DNA of 64,000 nucleotides from an uncultured Paracoccaceae bacterium (GTDB lineage: Bacteria > Pseudomonadota > Alphaproteobacteria > Rhodobacterales > Rhodobacteraceae): assembly GCA_937920555.1 (NCBI GenBank), contig CAKZTM010000047.1, positions 45,487-109,486 on the forward strand, written 5' to 3'. This document shows positions 43,486-51,981 of the stretch, one piece after another (positions within the stretch are counted from its first letter, which is position 1; the number at the start of each line of letters is the position of its first letter). The translations under genes and the position numbers were made by a program. The notes under the pieces are model-generated. The model did not search any database and had not been told where the DNA came from. It saw only the letters and a list, made by a program, of their open reading frames with translations.

Positions 43486-44883
43486 ATGCGACATTTTCCA
43501 ATTTTCTTAGACATGCGCAATGCAACCGTGGTTGTTTCGGGGGCGGGCGATGTAGCTGTTCCCAAGTTGCGGTTGCTTATGAAGTCCGAGGCCACCATTA
43601 AGGTCTATGGTCGTGACCCGGAAGCCGAGGTGTTGGGTTGGGCGGCTCAGGGCCGGATCGTGCTGTCGGACCGCATAATTGCGGCCGAAGATTTGGTTGG
43701 CGCCAAGCTATGTTATGCGGCCAATGATGACGCAGTCGAGGACGCGCGGGTTTTGGCCTTGGGCCAGACTGCGGGCGTTTTAACCAATATCGTCGATAAT
43801 CTTGGCGATAGCGAATTTATTACCCCCGCCATTGTCGACCGTGATCCGGTGACCGTGGCCATTGGTACCGAAGGGGCCGCGCCGGTTGTTGCCCGTAAGA
43901 TCAAAGCGGACGTAGAGGCGATGTTGCCCGCGTCTCTTGGGGCGCTGACCCGAATTGGGCGGGCGTTTCGTGGGCGCGCCAATTTATTGCCGATGGGGCG
44001 TATCCGTCGGGACTTTTGGACACGCTTTTTCTTTGAGCGCGGACCTGAAGCGCTGCGCACAGGTGGGGCGCAGGCCGCGGAGAAGTCACTTTATGATCTT
44101 TTGGGGGAGCATTTGACCGCCCGAAAGAGCGAGGGAAGCGTGGCGCTTGTCGGGGCAGGGCCGGGTGATCCTGACCTTTTGACTCGCCGCGCGTTGCGGC
44201 TTTTGCACGAAGCAGATGTTGTGATCCACGACCGGCTTGTGTCGCGTGATGTGTTGGAGCTGGCGCGCCGGGAGGCGATCGTGATCGAGGCCGGAAAAAC
44301 AGGGTTTGGCCAAAGCTGGAAACAGTCAGATATTAACGCTGAGATGATCCGTCACGCCCATGCTGGCCATTGCGTGGTCCGGCTCAAAGGCGGTGATCCG
44401 GCAGTCTTCGGGCGTCTGGATGAGGAAATCGAGGCGCTCTCAGAGGCAAATGTGCCTTTTGAAGTGGTGCCGGGGATTACGACTGCATCGGCGGCGGCGG
44501 CGTCTTTGAACGTGTCCTTGACCTCGCGCGGGCGCAATTCTTCACTTCGGATCATGACCGCCCACGACATGAAGGGCTTTGCCGAGCAGGACTGGCGCGG
44601 GCTGGCAGATACGGGTGCTGCTGCGGCCATCTACATGGGCAAGAAGGCCGCAACCTTTCTGCGTGGGCGTTTGCTGATGTTTGGGGCCGATGGAACAACC
44701 CCCGTGACTGCGATTGAGAACGTCTCGCGCGCAGATCAGCGGATCATTTCGACCAGCTTGATGGAGCTGCCAAAGGCATTGGCCGACGCTGCCCCGAACG
44801 GTCCGGTCTTAATCCTTTACGGGATCGCACCGCGTGATGCGGTTCAAATGAACATTACTGAAATTCTAACAGGAGCGCGTTGA
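43486..44883 (+). CDS. cysG: siroheme synthase CysG (precorrin-2 oxidase/ferrochelatase plus SUMT)
   Basis: The 465-residue fusion starts at the ATG beginning MRHFPIF. The N-terminal part is a dehydrogenase/chelatase with VVVSGAGDVAVPKLRLL (NAD site). The C-terminal part is a uroporphyrin-III C-methyltransferase with VALVGAGPGDPDLLTRRALRLL and VVRLKGGDPAVFGR. It makes siroheme for the sulfite reductase encoded downstream. A start 12 bp upstream (43474) is possible but N-terminal similarity and a GGACGGA site favour this one. It heads the cys operon behind a palindrome. Confidence 0.95.
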   Translation: MRHFPIFLDMRNATVVVSGAGDVAVPKLRLLMKSEATIKVYGRDPEAEVLGWAAQGRIVLSDRIIAAEDLVGAKLCYAANDDAVEDARVLALGQTAGVLTNIVDNLGDSEFITPAIVDRDPVTVAIGTEGAAPVVARKIKADVEAMLPASLGALTRIGRAFRGRANLLPMGRIRRDFWTRFFFERGPEALRTGGAQAAEKSLYDLLGEHLTARKSEGSVALVGAGPGDPDLLTRRALRLLHEADVVIHDRLVSRDVLELARREAIVIEAGKTGFGQSWKQSDINAEMIRHAHAGHCVVRLKGGDPAVFGRLDEEIEALSEANVPFEVVPGITTASAAAASLNVSLTSRGRNSSLRIMTAHDMKGFAEQDWRGLADTGAAAAIYMGKKAATFLRGRLLMFGADGTTPVTAIENVSRADQRIISTSLMELPKALADAAPNGPVLILYGIAPRDAVQMNITEILTGAR

Positions 44884-44884
44884 T

Positions 44885-45199
44885 ATGGCTCGTGAATTCA
44901 CGCCAAAAGTGCTGACCGCAAACCACCTTTTGGAAGGCGACGCGATTTACCGCGACGGGTCCGGCGGTTGGTCGCGCAACCACCAAGAGGCCAAACTCTT
45001 CACTGATCAACGTGAGGCGGAGGCCGCACTGGTGGCCGCATTGGCAGAGCCCGGAACCATAGTCGGGCCTTATCTCGCTGATGCAAAGGCAGGTCCAAAT
45101 GGGCCGTTGCCGGTGCATTTTCGCGAAGCTTTTCGCACCCGCGGCCCTTCAAATTACAACCACGGCAAGCAAGTGGAATTGAACCATGTATCAGTATAA
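44885..45199 (+). CDS. DUF2849 domain-containing protein
   Basis: This 104-residue small protein has the family pattern TANHLLEGDAIYRDGSGGW and FTDQREAEAALVAA, followed by GPYLADAK. It is found between cysG and cysI in this lineage, where its function is not established; the position suggests a sulfite-reductase accessory. It starts one base after the cysG stop and overlaps the cysI start by 14 bp. Confidence 0.88.
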   Translation: MAREFTPKVLTANHLLEGDAIYRDGSGGWSRNHQEAKLFTDQREAEAALVAALAEPGTIVGPYLADAKAGPNGPLPVHFREAFRTRGPSNYNHGKQVELNHVSV

Positions 45200-46847
45200 C
45201 GAATTTGACGAAGCATTTGTACGCGACCGGGTTGAGACATTTCGCGGCCAAGTGGCGCGGCGGATCGATGGCTCGCTTACGGAAGACGAGTTTAAGCCGC
45301 TGCGTTTGATGAACGGTCTCTATCTTCAGCTTCACGCCTATATGCTTCGAGTTGCGGTGCCCTACGGGACATTGAACCCGGTGCAAATGCGAAAGCTCGC
45401 GGATATCGCGGATACTTACGACAAAGGTTACGGGCACTTCACGACCCGCCAGAACATTCAATTCAATTGGCCAAAGCTTCAGGATGTGCCCGACATTCTG
45501 AGTGACTTGGCCGATGTGGAGATGCATGCCATTCAGACCTCTGGGAATTGTATCCGCAATGTGACGGCGGATCATTTTGCAGGTGCTGCCGCCGATGAGA
45601 TCGAAGATCCCCGTCCGACAGCAGAATTGCTGCGGCAATGGTCCACTGATCACCCGGAGTTTGCCTATTTGCCGCGCAAATTCAAAATTGCGATTACAGG
45701 CGCTCCAAATGACAGAGCGGTCACAAAAGCCCACGATATTGGCCTGCGCATGCAGCGCGACGCCCAAGGTAACCCCGGATATGAGGTGATTATTGGTGGC
45801 GGTCTGGGGCGTACACCGATGATCGGAAAAGTGCTGCGGGCGTTTTTGCCCAAGGCGGATTTGCTGCCCTATTTGGAAGCAATTTTACACGTCTATAACC
45901 TGCACGGGCGTCGCGACAATAAATACAAGGCACGGATCAAAATTCTGGTCCATGAGACTGGCCTTGAGGCCATTCGCGAACAGGTTGAGGCGCAGTTTTT
46001 GCTGCAAAGAGCGGCATTTGAGCCTGTCGCCGAGCAAGTTATCGCAAATATCGAGGCCGCATTCGCGCCTCCGGCCTATGTGAGCCGGCCCATTGGGGGC
46101 GATGATGCGTCCGATGCCGGGTTCCGGTCGTGGATGGACACAAATATCGCGGACCATAAAAGGGACGATTACGCAATTGTGTCCATATCGCTCAAACCCA
46201 TTGGCGGCACGCCGGGGGATGCCAGCTCTGAGCAGATGCGGGTTATGGCCGATTTGGCTGAGCGTTACGGCCATTCAGAACTTCGCGTCTCTCATGAGCA
46301 AAATATCATCCTGCCACATGTGCACCGGGCTGATCTTGCGTTGATTTATGCGGCCCTCAAGGCGGTTGGGCTTGCGACGGCGAATATCGGTTTGTTGTCC
46401 GATATGATCGCCTGCCCGGGCATGGATTATTGCGCGCTGGCGACCGCGCGCTCGATCCCGATCGCTCAAGAGATTTCGACACATTTTGATGCGCTCAAGA
46501 TTGAGCGCGATGTGGGGCCGCTGAAGATCAAGATTTCCGGCTGTATCAACGCTTGTGGTCATCACCATGTGGGGCATATCGGTATTTTGGGCCTGAACCG
46601 GGCCGGGGTGGAGAATTACCAGATCACCCTTGGCGGCGACGGAACGGAAACCGCAGCGGTCGGCGAACGCGCCGGGCCGGGTTTTGCGGCCGATGACTTG
46701 ATCCCTGCGATTGAGCGGCTGATCGAGGCGTATCTGGAGCTGCGCGAGGCCCCCGAAGAGACCTTTCTAGATGCTTACCGCCGTCTTGGCCAAGCGCCGT
46801 TTAAAGCGGCCCTTTACCCCGATCAAGTGACCCGCAATGCGGCATGA
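45186..46847 (+). CDS. cysI: assimilatory sulfite/nitrite reductase, ferredoxin-type
   Basis: The 553-residue enzyme has duplicated siroheme-reductase halves. The siroheme and [4Fe-4S] ligands are visible as ACPGMDYC and SGCINACGHHHVGHIG, preceded by RQNIQFNWPKL for substrate and siroheme contacts. The family includes both sulfite and nitrite reductases; the neighbours cysG, cysH and fpr support sulfite. It overlaps DUF2849 upstream and cysH downstream, so translation is coupled. Confidence 0.92.
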   Translation: MYQYNEFDEAFVRDRVETFRGQVARRIDGSLTEDEFKPLRLMNGLYLQLHAYMLRVAVPYGTLNPVQMRKLADIADTYDKGYGHFTTRQNIQFNWPKLQDVPDILSDLADVEMHAIQTSGNCIRNVTADHFAGAAADEIEDPRPTAELLRQWSTDHPEFAYLPRKFKIAITGAPNDRAVTKAHDIGLRMQRDAQGNPGYEVIIGGGLGRTPMIGKVLRAFLPKADLLPYLEAILHVYNLHGRRDNKYKARIKILVHETGLEAIREQVEAQFLLQRAAFEPVAEQVIANIEAAFAPPAYVSRPIGGDDASDAGFRSWMDTNIADHKRDDYAIVSISLKPIGGTPGDASSEQMRVMADLAERYGHSELRVSHEQNIILPHVHRADLALIYAALKAVGLATANIGLLSDMIACPGMDYCALATARSIPIAQEISTHFDALKIERDVGPLKIKISGCINACGHHHVGHIGILGLNRAGVENYQITLGGDGTETAAVGERAGPGFAADDLIPAIERLIEAYLELREAPEETFLDAYRRLGQAPFKAALYPDQVTRNAA

Positions 46848-47604
46848 ATGGGATTTCAGACCGACGGAGCCATCCTCGGACATGCGCAAGCGCGTGGCTG
46901 GGGATTTGAGCGCCGCGCTCGAAGATGCAGATGCGCCCGAGATATTGGCCTATGCCCATGATCTTTTGGGGGACCGATTGGCGATTGTGTCCTCATTTGG
47001 CGCCGAATCTGTGGTGTTGTTGCATTTGGCATCCCAAATTGATCCCTCAATGGCGGTGATCTTTGTTGATACGCGGATGCTGTTTGCGGAAACCCTGCAA
47101 TATCAAATAGATGTCGCGCGCGATCTTGGTCTTAGCAATGTGCGCCGGATCAGCACCGATACGACAGTGTTGCGGTTGTCCGATGGCGCGGATGATCTCC
47201 ACATATCCCAGCCCGATGATTGTTGCCATTTGCGCAAAACCCTGCCGCTTCAAACCGCCCTTTTGGAATTTGATGGCTGGGTGACCGGGCGCAAGCGCCA
47301 CCAGACGTCAGCGCGCTCAGATATGAGCATCGTGGAGGCTGACGGCGCGCGCCGCTTGAAGTTCAATCCGCTGGCAAAATGGTCGCCTTTGATGATCGCA
47401 GATCACATGGACCGGTTTGATTTGCCCAAGCACCCTATGGTTGCCAAAGGGTTCAGATCGCTTGGATGCGCACCATGTACGTCCGCAACGGTGGATGGTG
47501 AAGACCCGCGGGCGGGCCGTTGGAGCGGTCAGCAGAAAACCGAATGCGGCATTCATTTTGGATCTGATGGTAAAATTACACGCAACTCTGAGCAGGCCGC
47601 ATGA
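46837..47604 (+). CDS. cysH: phosphoadenylyl/adenylyl-sulfate reductase
   Basis: The 255-residue protein has the sulfonucleotide-binding region VSSFGAESVVLLHLAS. It has CC (QPDDCCHLRK) and CxxC (LGCAPCT) pairs, the [4Fe-4S] ligands of the APS-reducing subtype, and a C-terminal catalytic Cys in TECGIHF. It reduces APS (or PAPS) to sulfite, which passes to CysI. Start overlaps the cysI end by 11 bp; the stop overlaps a possible longer DUF934 start. Confidence 0.94.
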   Translation: MRHEWDFRPTEPSSDMRKRVAGDLSAALEDADAPEILAYAHDLLGDRLAIVSSFGAESVVLLHLASQIDPSMAVIFVDTRMLFAETLQYQIDVARDLGLSNVRRISTDTTVLRLSDGADDLHISQPDDCCHLRKTLPLQTALLEFDGWVTGRKRHQTSARSDMSIVEADGARRLKFNPLAKWSPLMIADHMDRFDLPKHPMVAKGFRSLGCAPCTSATVDGEDPRAGRWSGQQKTECGIHFGSDGKITRNSEQAA

Positions 47605-47627
47605 CGGCTGAAATCAAGGAGATGACT

Positions 47628-48050
47628 ATGAGCATTATTGTAAATGACGATGGGTTTTCTGTACTCGGTGATGGCCCGCAAGCGCTGGAATTGAAGCATT
47701 TGCGTCGCTCCGATACCGGTGGACATACCGTGACGGTTCCCAGCGATACGCAAGCCGAAGAGTTGAAGGATTTTCTCAATCAAACCGTCACCGTGCGGAT
47801 AGAATTCCCGTCTTTTGCTGATGGTCGCGGGTTCTCCTTGGCCAAACGCTTGCGTCTGATGGGCTATAAGGGCCGCATTCGGGCAGCGGGCCATGTTTTG
47901 GCCGATCAATACCCCAATGCGCGGCGGTCCGGCTTTGACGATGTGGAGATTTCCGAGGATCTGGCCAAGCGCCAGCCCGAAGCGCAGTGGTTGGCTCATG
48001 CCAACTGGGCGGATCATGACTATCAGGCCCGCCTTAGGCGTGCGTCTTAA
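47628..48050 (+). CDS. DUF934 domain-containing protein
   Basis: The 140-residue protein has the family segments FPSFADGRGFSLAKRLRLMGYKGRIRAAGHVLADQ and FDDVEI. Start chosen at ATG 47628 with AAGGAG 6 nt upstream; an ATG at 47601 overlapping cysH is the alternative. DUF934 genes commonly accompany cysH/cysI in alphaproteobacteria, so a role in sulfite reduction or its electron supply is inferred. Confidence 0.88.
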   Translation: MSIIVNDDGFSVLGDGPQALELKHLRRSDTGGHTVTVPSDTQAEELKDFLNQTVTVRIEFPSFADGRGFSLAKRLRLMGYKGRIRAAGHVLADQYPNARRSGFDDVEISEDLAKRQPEAQWLAHANWADHDYQARLRRAS

Positions 48051-48076
48051 CTCCTCTATCTCAGTTACAGGACTTA

Positions 48077-48886
48077 ATGATTATGAATATTGCAACGCCG
48101 GTTGAGGCGAAAACCCCAGTTTTGCCTGATGCTCAGGTTGTGACATCCGTTAAACACTGGACCGACAGATTATTCTCGTTTCGGGTGACGCGCCCTGCGT
48201 CCTTGCGGTTCCGCTCCGGCGAATTCGTTATGATCGGGCTGCTGAAGGATGACGGAAAGCCGCTGTTGCGGGCCTATTCCATCGCCTCGCCTTCTTGGGA
48301 CGAGGAACTGGAGTTCTATTCGATCAAGGTTCCCGATGGCCCGCTCACGTCGCGGCTTCAGCATTTGACTGTCGGCGACGAGATCATCTTGCGCCCCAAA
48401 CCGGTCGGCACATTGGTGCTGGACGCGCTACTGCCCGGCAAGCGGCTCTATTTGGTGGCAACGGGCACTGGAATCGCGCCATTTGCATCCCTGACCCGCG
48501 ACCCTGATATTTATGAGCGGTTCGATGAGGTTGTGCTGACCCATACCTGCCGCACGTCAGATGACTTAGCTTACGGCGCGGATTTGATGGAGCGTGTGAC
48601 GTCCGATCCTTTGATCGGAGAGGAGGCCGCAAAGCAATTGCGCTACTACCCCACAACGACCCAAGGGCCGTCGGCGCAACAGGGGCGCATCACCGATCTT
48701 ATGCAATCGGGCGTGCTGTTCGACGATCTGGGCGTGCCGCCGCTGGGGCCTGATGACCGGGTGATGATTTGCGGCTCCGTCGGGCTGAACGCCGATATGA
48801 AGGCAATTTGCGAGACGGCGGGGTTGGCCGAAGGGGCGAATTCGGAGCCCGGCGGTTACGTTTTGGAAAAAGCCTTCGTGGGTTAG
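48077..48886 (+). CDS. fpr: ferredoxin--NADP+ reductase
   Basis: The 269-residue flavoprotein has the FAD-binding RAYSIASPSW, the NADP-binding YLVATGTGIAPFASL and VMICGSVGLNADM, and the C-terminal YVLEKAFVG typical of bacterial subclass I FNR. Last gene of the cys operon, it would supply reduced ferredoxin to the sulfite reductase. AGGA precedes the start. Its stop shares bases with the convergent racemase-like gene. Confidence 0.93.
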   Translation: MIMNIATPVEAKTPVLPDAQVVTSVKHWTDRLFSFRVTRPASLRFRSGEFVMIGLLKDDGKPLLRAYSIASPSWDEELEFYSIKVPDGPLTSRLQHLTVGDEIILRPKPVGTLVLDALLPGKRLYLVATGTGIAPFASLTRDPDIYERFDEVVLTHTCRTSDDLAYGADLMERVTSDPLIGEEAAKQLRYYPTTTQGPSAQQGRITDLMQSGVLFDDLGVPPLGPDDRVMICGSVGLNADMKAICETAGLAEGANSEPGGYVLEKAFVG

Positions 48887-49620
48887 GTCCGAAAAAGCGC
48901 AATATTTGGGCCGTCCGGGATCACCCCCGACAGGCGGCCCAGATGGCGCGCAAGAACAAGATTGCTCGACATAACCGGCATATCCAACTGGGTTTCAAGC
49001 TCTTGGACAAGATCGATCGTTTTGAGGTTGGTGCAAGACATGAAAAGCCCGTCAACATCGCCGGACGCAGCCAGTTTGTGCGCTGCATCCATGATCGAGG
49101 CGCGGGAGATTTTGGCAACCGTGGCGTCATCGGCCTCGTTGAATGAGCCAAACACGGGCGTTGCGATATCCGATTTGGCAAGCACGTCGCGCAGGGTTTG
49201 GCTGACCTCGGCCACATAAGGGGTCAGAAATGCAAGACGGCGTATTTGCAAGCTGCGGCACGCATCAATCAGGGCGCTGACCGGATCGGTGACCGTATCG
49301 GTCGCGGCCCCAGATGTGACCATATCCGCAATCCGCTCGGGCCCGATCACCGACGCCCCCGACGTGCAGCCATACCCGACCGATTTGTAGTGAAGTGCTT
49401 TGGGCAACAGGCGCACGGAGGCGGGAAGCGTGTTGGCCATATCCGCCAATGTGTTGGTGGTGACCTCAACCCCGCTTGGGATGCGGGTCACATAAAGATT
49501 TGCGCGGTCTGGGGGAAACATCCGGCGAAATTCCGGCTCAATCGTCTCGTCGGTTTGCAATACCACCAGTGCCAGATTGGGCAAAGGCGAGAGTTCGGTT
49601 TCAAATGGAAACTGCGTCAT
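48883..49620 (-). CDS. aspartate/glutamate racemase or maleate isomerase family protein
   Basis: The 245-residue protein has two conserved cysteines in GYGCTSGASVIG (about residue 85) and FMSCTNLKTIDLV (about 194), the acid/base pair of the Asp/Glu racemase, maleate isomerase and arylmalonate decarboxylase superfamily. Which reaction it performs is unknown; cis-trans isomerisation or racemisation of a dicarboxylate are candidates. It is the third gene of an operon with an M24 hydrolase and a PLP lyase, with a 1-bp overlap. Confidence 0.82.
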   Translation of the reverse strand: MTQFPFETELSPLPNLALVVLQTDETIEPEFRRMFPPDRANLYVTRIPSGVEVTTNTLADMANTLPASVRLLPKALHYKSVGYGCTSGASVIGPERIADMVTSGAATDTVTDPVSALIDACRSLQIRRLAFLTPYVAEVSQTLRDVLAKSDIATPVFGSFNEADDATVAKISRASIMDAAHKLAASGDVDGLFMSCTNLKTIDLVQELETQLDMPVMSSNLVLARHLGRLSGVIPDGPNIALFRT

Positions 49621-50768
49621 CAGATCACCTGCAATTCTGGCGGCGCGGGCGGCGAGATCATCTGGGCCCCGTCTTGGGTGATCACGATATTTTCCTCATG
49701 CACAAGCCCGTATCCCCCCGAGATTTCAATGCCCGGCTCCAAGGTCAGGACCATTCCGGTCGTGAGCTCTGTGTGATCTTGCGCTGTGAGCGACGGCCAT
49801 TCGGTCAATTGCATGCCCAGCCCGTGACCAAGCCTTCCGGCGGCGCCTGCATCGGTACCGCCGGTTAACATCTTATTCATCACCGTGAACAGATCCGAGG
49901 CGGTTTGGCCGGGTTTTGCGGCCTCCAACCCCGCTTGCGTGGCCTCGATCAAGCGTTTGTAGCCGTCCTTGGCGGCCTGATTGGCATGACCGACGGCAAA
50001 ATTCCGGTCAAAATCACAAAAATAGCCATCAAATGTCAGTCCGGTGTCGAGCATCACCACATCGCCGCTGTTAACCGGCACGCCTGTGGCCGGTGAGATC
50101 ACATCCGCATAGCCGTTTGGCCCGAAACCACCGGCAAGATAGGGGACATTATCGGCACCTTCGTCCAGACACAGCATCTGAAATTGCCGGAAAAGCCCGT
50201 CAAAAGGCGTGCCTTTGGTCAATATCTCGGGCACTCGGGCAAAGGCGCGGCCTGCAATGGCCCCGGCCTGCGTGATTTTCGCGATTTCATCTTTGGATTT
50301 GACCATGCGAAGGGCGCGCATGATGCCTGCGTCATCGCGGACGGTGATGCCACGGCTTTTGAGGTGTTCAAGGCTGGCAAGAGGCATGCGCAAATGGGTT
50401 TCCGGCCCGGACGGCACGCCCACTGTGGTTGCGTTGAGCTCGCGCAAGGTCTGGGCCAAAAGACCGATCCCGTCATCGACCAAATCCGGCGAACTCCATG
50501 TGCGGATATCATCGATCCAGCTTTGACCCATCAGATGCGCACCGATGGAGGGAATGACCGCCACCGGGGGGCCGCTGGCCGGGACAATCAAGAACCACGG
50601 GCGGGTCGGGCTTTCCCAAAACCGCGTCAAAAAGCCGGTGAAATAGCGGATTTCTGCTTCTGTGGTCAGCAAAACTGCGGCCGTTCCGGCGCGGGCCATC
50701 ATGCTTTGCGCCCGCGACACTCTGGCGTGGTATTCCCCGACCTCAAATCCGCGTAGTGGTGTGGTCAC
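49620..50768 (-). CDS. M24 family metallopeptidase (Xaa-Pro dipeptidase/creatinase-like)
   Basis: The 382-residue pita-bread enzyme starts at a GTG (50768) inside the PLP-lyase stop (GTGA). Its C-terminal domain has the five metal ligands: MLDTGLTFDGYFCDFDRN (two Asp), RLGHGLGM (His), LEPGI (Glu) and VHEENIVIT (Glu). The family includes Xaa-Pro peptidases, creatinase, ectoine hydrolase and DddP; the N-terminal creatinase-like domain is not close to ectoine hydrolases as I recall them. Substrate unknown. Confidence 0.85.
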   Translation of the reverse strand: MTTPLRGFEVGEYHARVSRAQSMMARAGTAAVLLTTEAEIRYFTGFLTRFWESPTRPWFLIVPASGPPVAVIPSIGAHLMGQSWIDDIRTWSSPDLVDDGIGLLAQTLRELNATTVGVPSGPETHLRMPLASLEHLKSRGITVRDDAGIMRALRMVKSKDEIAKITQAGAIAGRAFARVPEILTKGTPFDGLFRQFQMLCLDEGADNVPYLAGGFGPNGYADVISPATGVPVNSGDVVMLDTGLTFDGYFCDFDRNFAVGHANQAAKDGYKRLIEATQAGLEAAKPGQTASDLFTVMNKMLTGGTDAGAAGRLGHGLGMQLTEWPSLTAQDHTELTTGMVLTLEPGIEISGGYGLVHEENIVITQDGAQMISPPAPPELQVI

Positions 50769-51823
50769 GCTTGTGCAATCTCCGTGATAATTGCCAATGC
50801 GCGGGTGTTGGGGCCAAGCTCCAAAGCCTCTTTCGCGGCGATCAGCCCGGCCACACCGGCGGCCCCGGATGCGGAGGTGGCGCAATCGACCTCTGCGAGC
50901 CGGTCTTGGGCGGAGCTGGCTTCGGCATCGCTGATCAGCACCGCATGATTTGCGTCCCGCGCCAGACCTTTGAGGCCAATAAAGGACGGAGTTTTACAAT
51001 CCAGCCGTCCCATATTGGAGGCAGGACCGGTGGTGTCCACGGGCGCTTTCTGGGCGATGCTTTCAAAAAGGGCAGGGGCGGCTTCTGGTTCTACGACCAC
51101 AATGATCGGATCACAGCCCCACACTTTGCGGAAATAGGCGGCAATGGATCCGGCCATCCCGCCGACACCGGCTTGCAGGAATATATGGGTCGGGCGCACC
51201 TCTATTTGGTGAACCGCCTCTTCGGCCAAGACCAAATACCCCTCCATCAGCGCGTGGGGCAGCTCGACATAGCCGTCCCAAGAGCTGTCTGACAGCAGCG
51301 TCCATCCCTTGTCTTGCGCCGCATTGGCCGCGGCGATCATGCTGGCCTCGTAATCGGCACCCTCGCGAATGACATTTGCACCGTAAGAGGCAAGTCTGCC
51401 GGCAAATTCCTCCGGGACCGTTTGTGAGATATAGACAACCGCCTGCGCGCCGAATATTTGCGCCCCGCGCGCCACCGATATGCCGTGATTGCCCGCACTT
51501 GCGGTCACGAACGTGATGCCGCTCAGCGATGTTTCGGAGACCGGATTGTCCCGCTCATTGGCCATATTGGCGATCACATAAGCAGCACCCAGAGCTTTGA
51601 AACTGCCAAGATTGAGGCGCGCACGCTCGTCCTTGAGCCAAATTGCGCCAATGCCCAGGTTTGCGGCCAGAGCATCGGCTTTGATCATGGGTGTTTGCTC
51701 ATAGATCGGGCAGCGTGCCAAAAGCGCGCTGGGGCGGGCCACTTGGATGCTGGGAAAGGGTATCTCGTCCAATACGCCTTCGGGCAGTCCGGTGTGGCAT
51801 AGTGTATTGGTTTGTATGCGCAT
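50765..51823 (-). CDS. PLP-dependent lyase, diaminopropionate ammonia-lyase/threonine dehydratase-like
   Basis: The 352-residue fold type II enzyme has the PLP Lys in LNLGSFKALGAAY, and the phosphate-cofactor loop SAGNHG and QAGVGGMAG. The segment WDGYVELPHALMEGYLVLAEEAVHQ is closest to diaminopropionate ammonia-lyase, but the length and N-terminus differ from YgeX. The start at 51823 is supported by AGGAGAG. It is first in a three-gene operon with M24 and racemase-like genes and is divergent from an aminotransferase operon. Substrate unknown. Confidence 0.82.
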   Translation of the reverse strand: MRIQTNTLCHTGLPEGVLDEIPFPSIQVARPSALLARCPIYEQTPMIKADALAANLGIGAIWLKDERARLNLGSFKALGAAYVIANMANERDNPVSETSLSGITFVTASAGNHGISVARGAQIFGAQAVVYISQTVPEEFAGRLASYGANVIREGADYEASMIAAANAAQDKGWTLLSDSSWDGYVELPHALMEGYLVLAEEAVHQIEVRPTHIFLQAGVGGMAGSIAAYFRKVWGCDPIIVVVEPEAAPALFESIAQKAPVDTTGPASNMGRLDCKTPSFIGLKGLARDANHAVLISDAEASSAQDRLAEVDCATSASGAAGVAGLIAAKEALELGPNTRALAIITEIAQA

Positions 51824-51981
51824 TGGGGTCTCTCCTGGGTCGGATAAGGTCAGCATGTCACATTCGGTTGTGTCTTACATCCATTGAATCGCGGCACGCT
51901 TAGGGCGCCGGACAAGGTGATTTGCCAATTGCACTTTGCCTGCGGGTCCATATCCTTGGCACGAAATATAAGGATATGGCC

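Noticed and set aside
48883..51823. Ectoine utilisation operon (eutA-B-D)
   Set aside because: Enzyme classes are similar, but EutC and EutE are absent and the M24 N-terminus and the lyase look different; kept only as a possibility.
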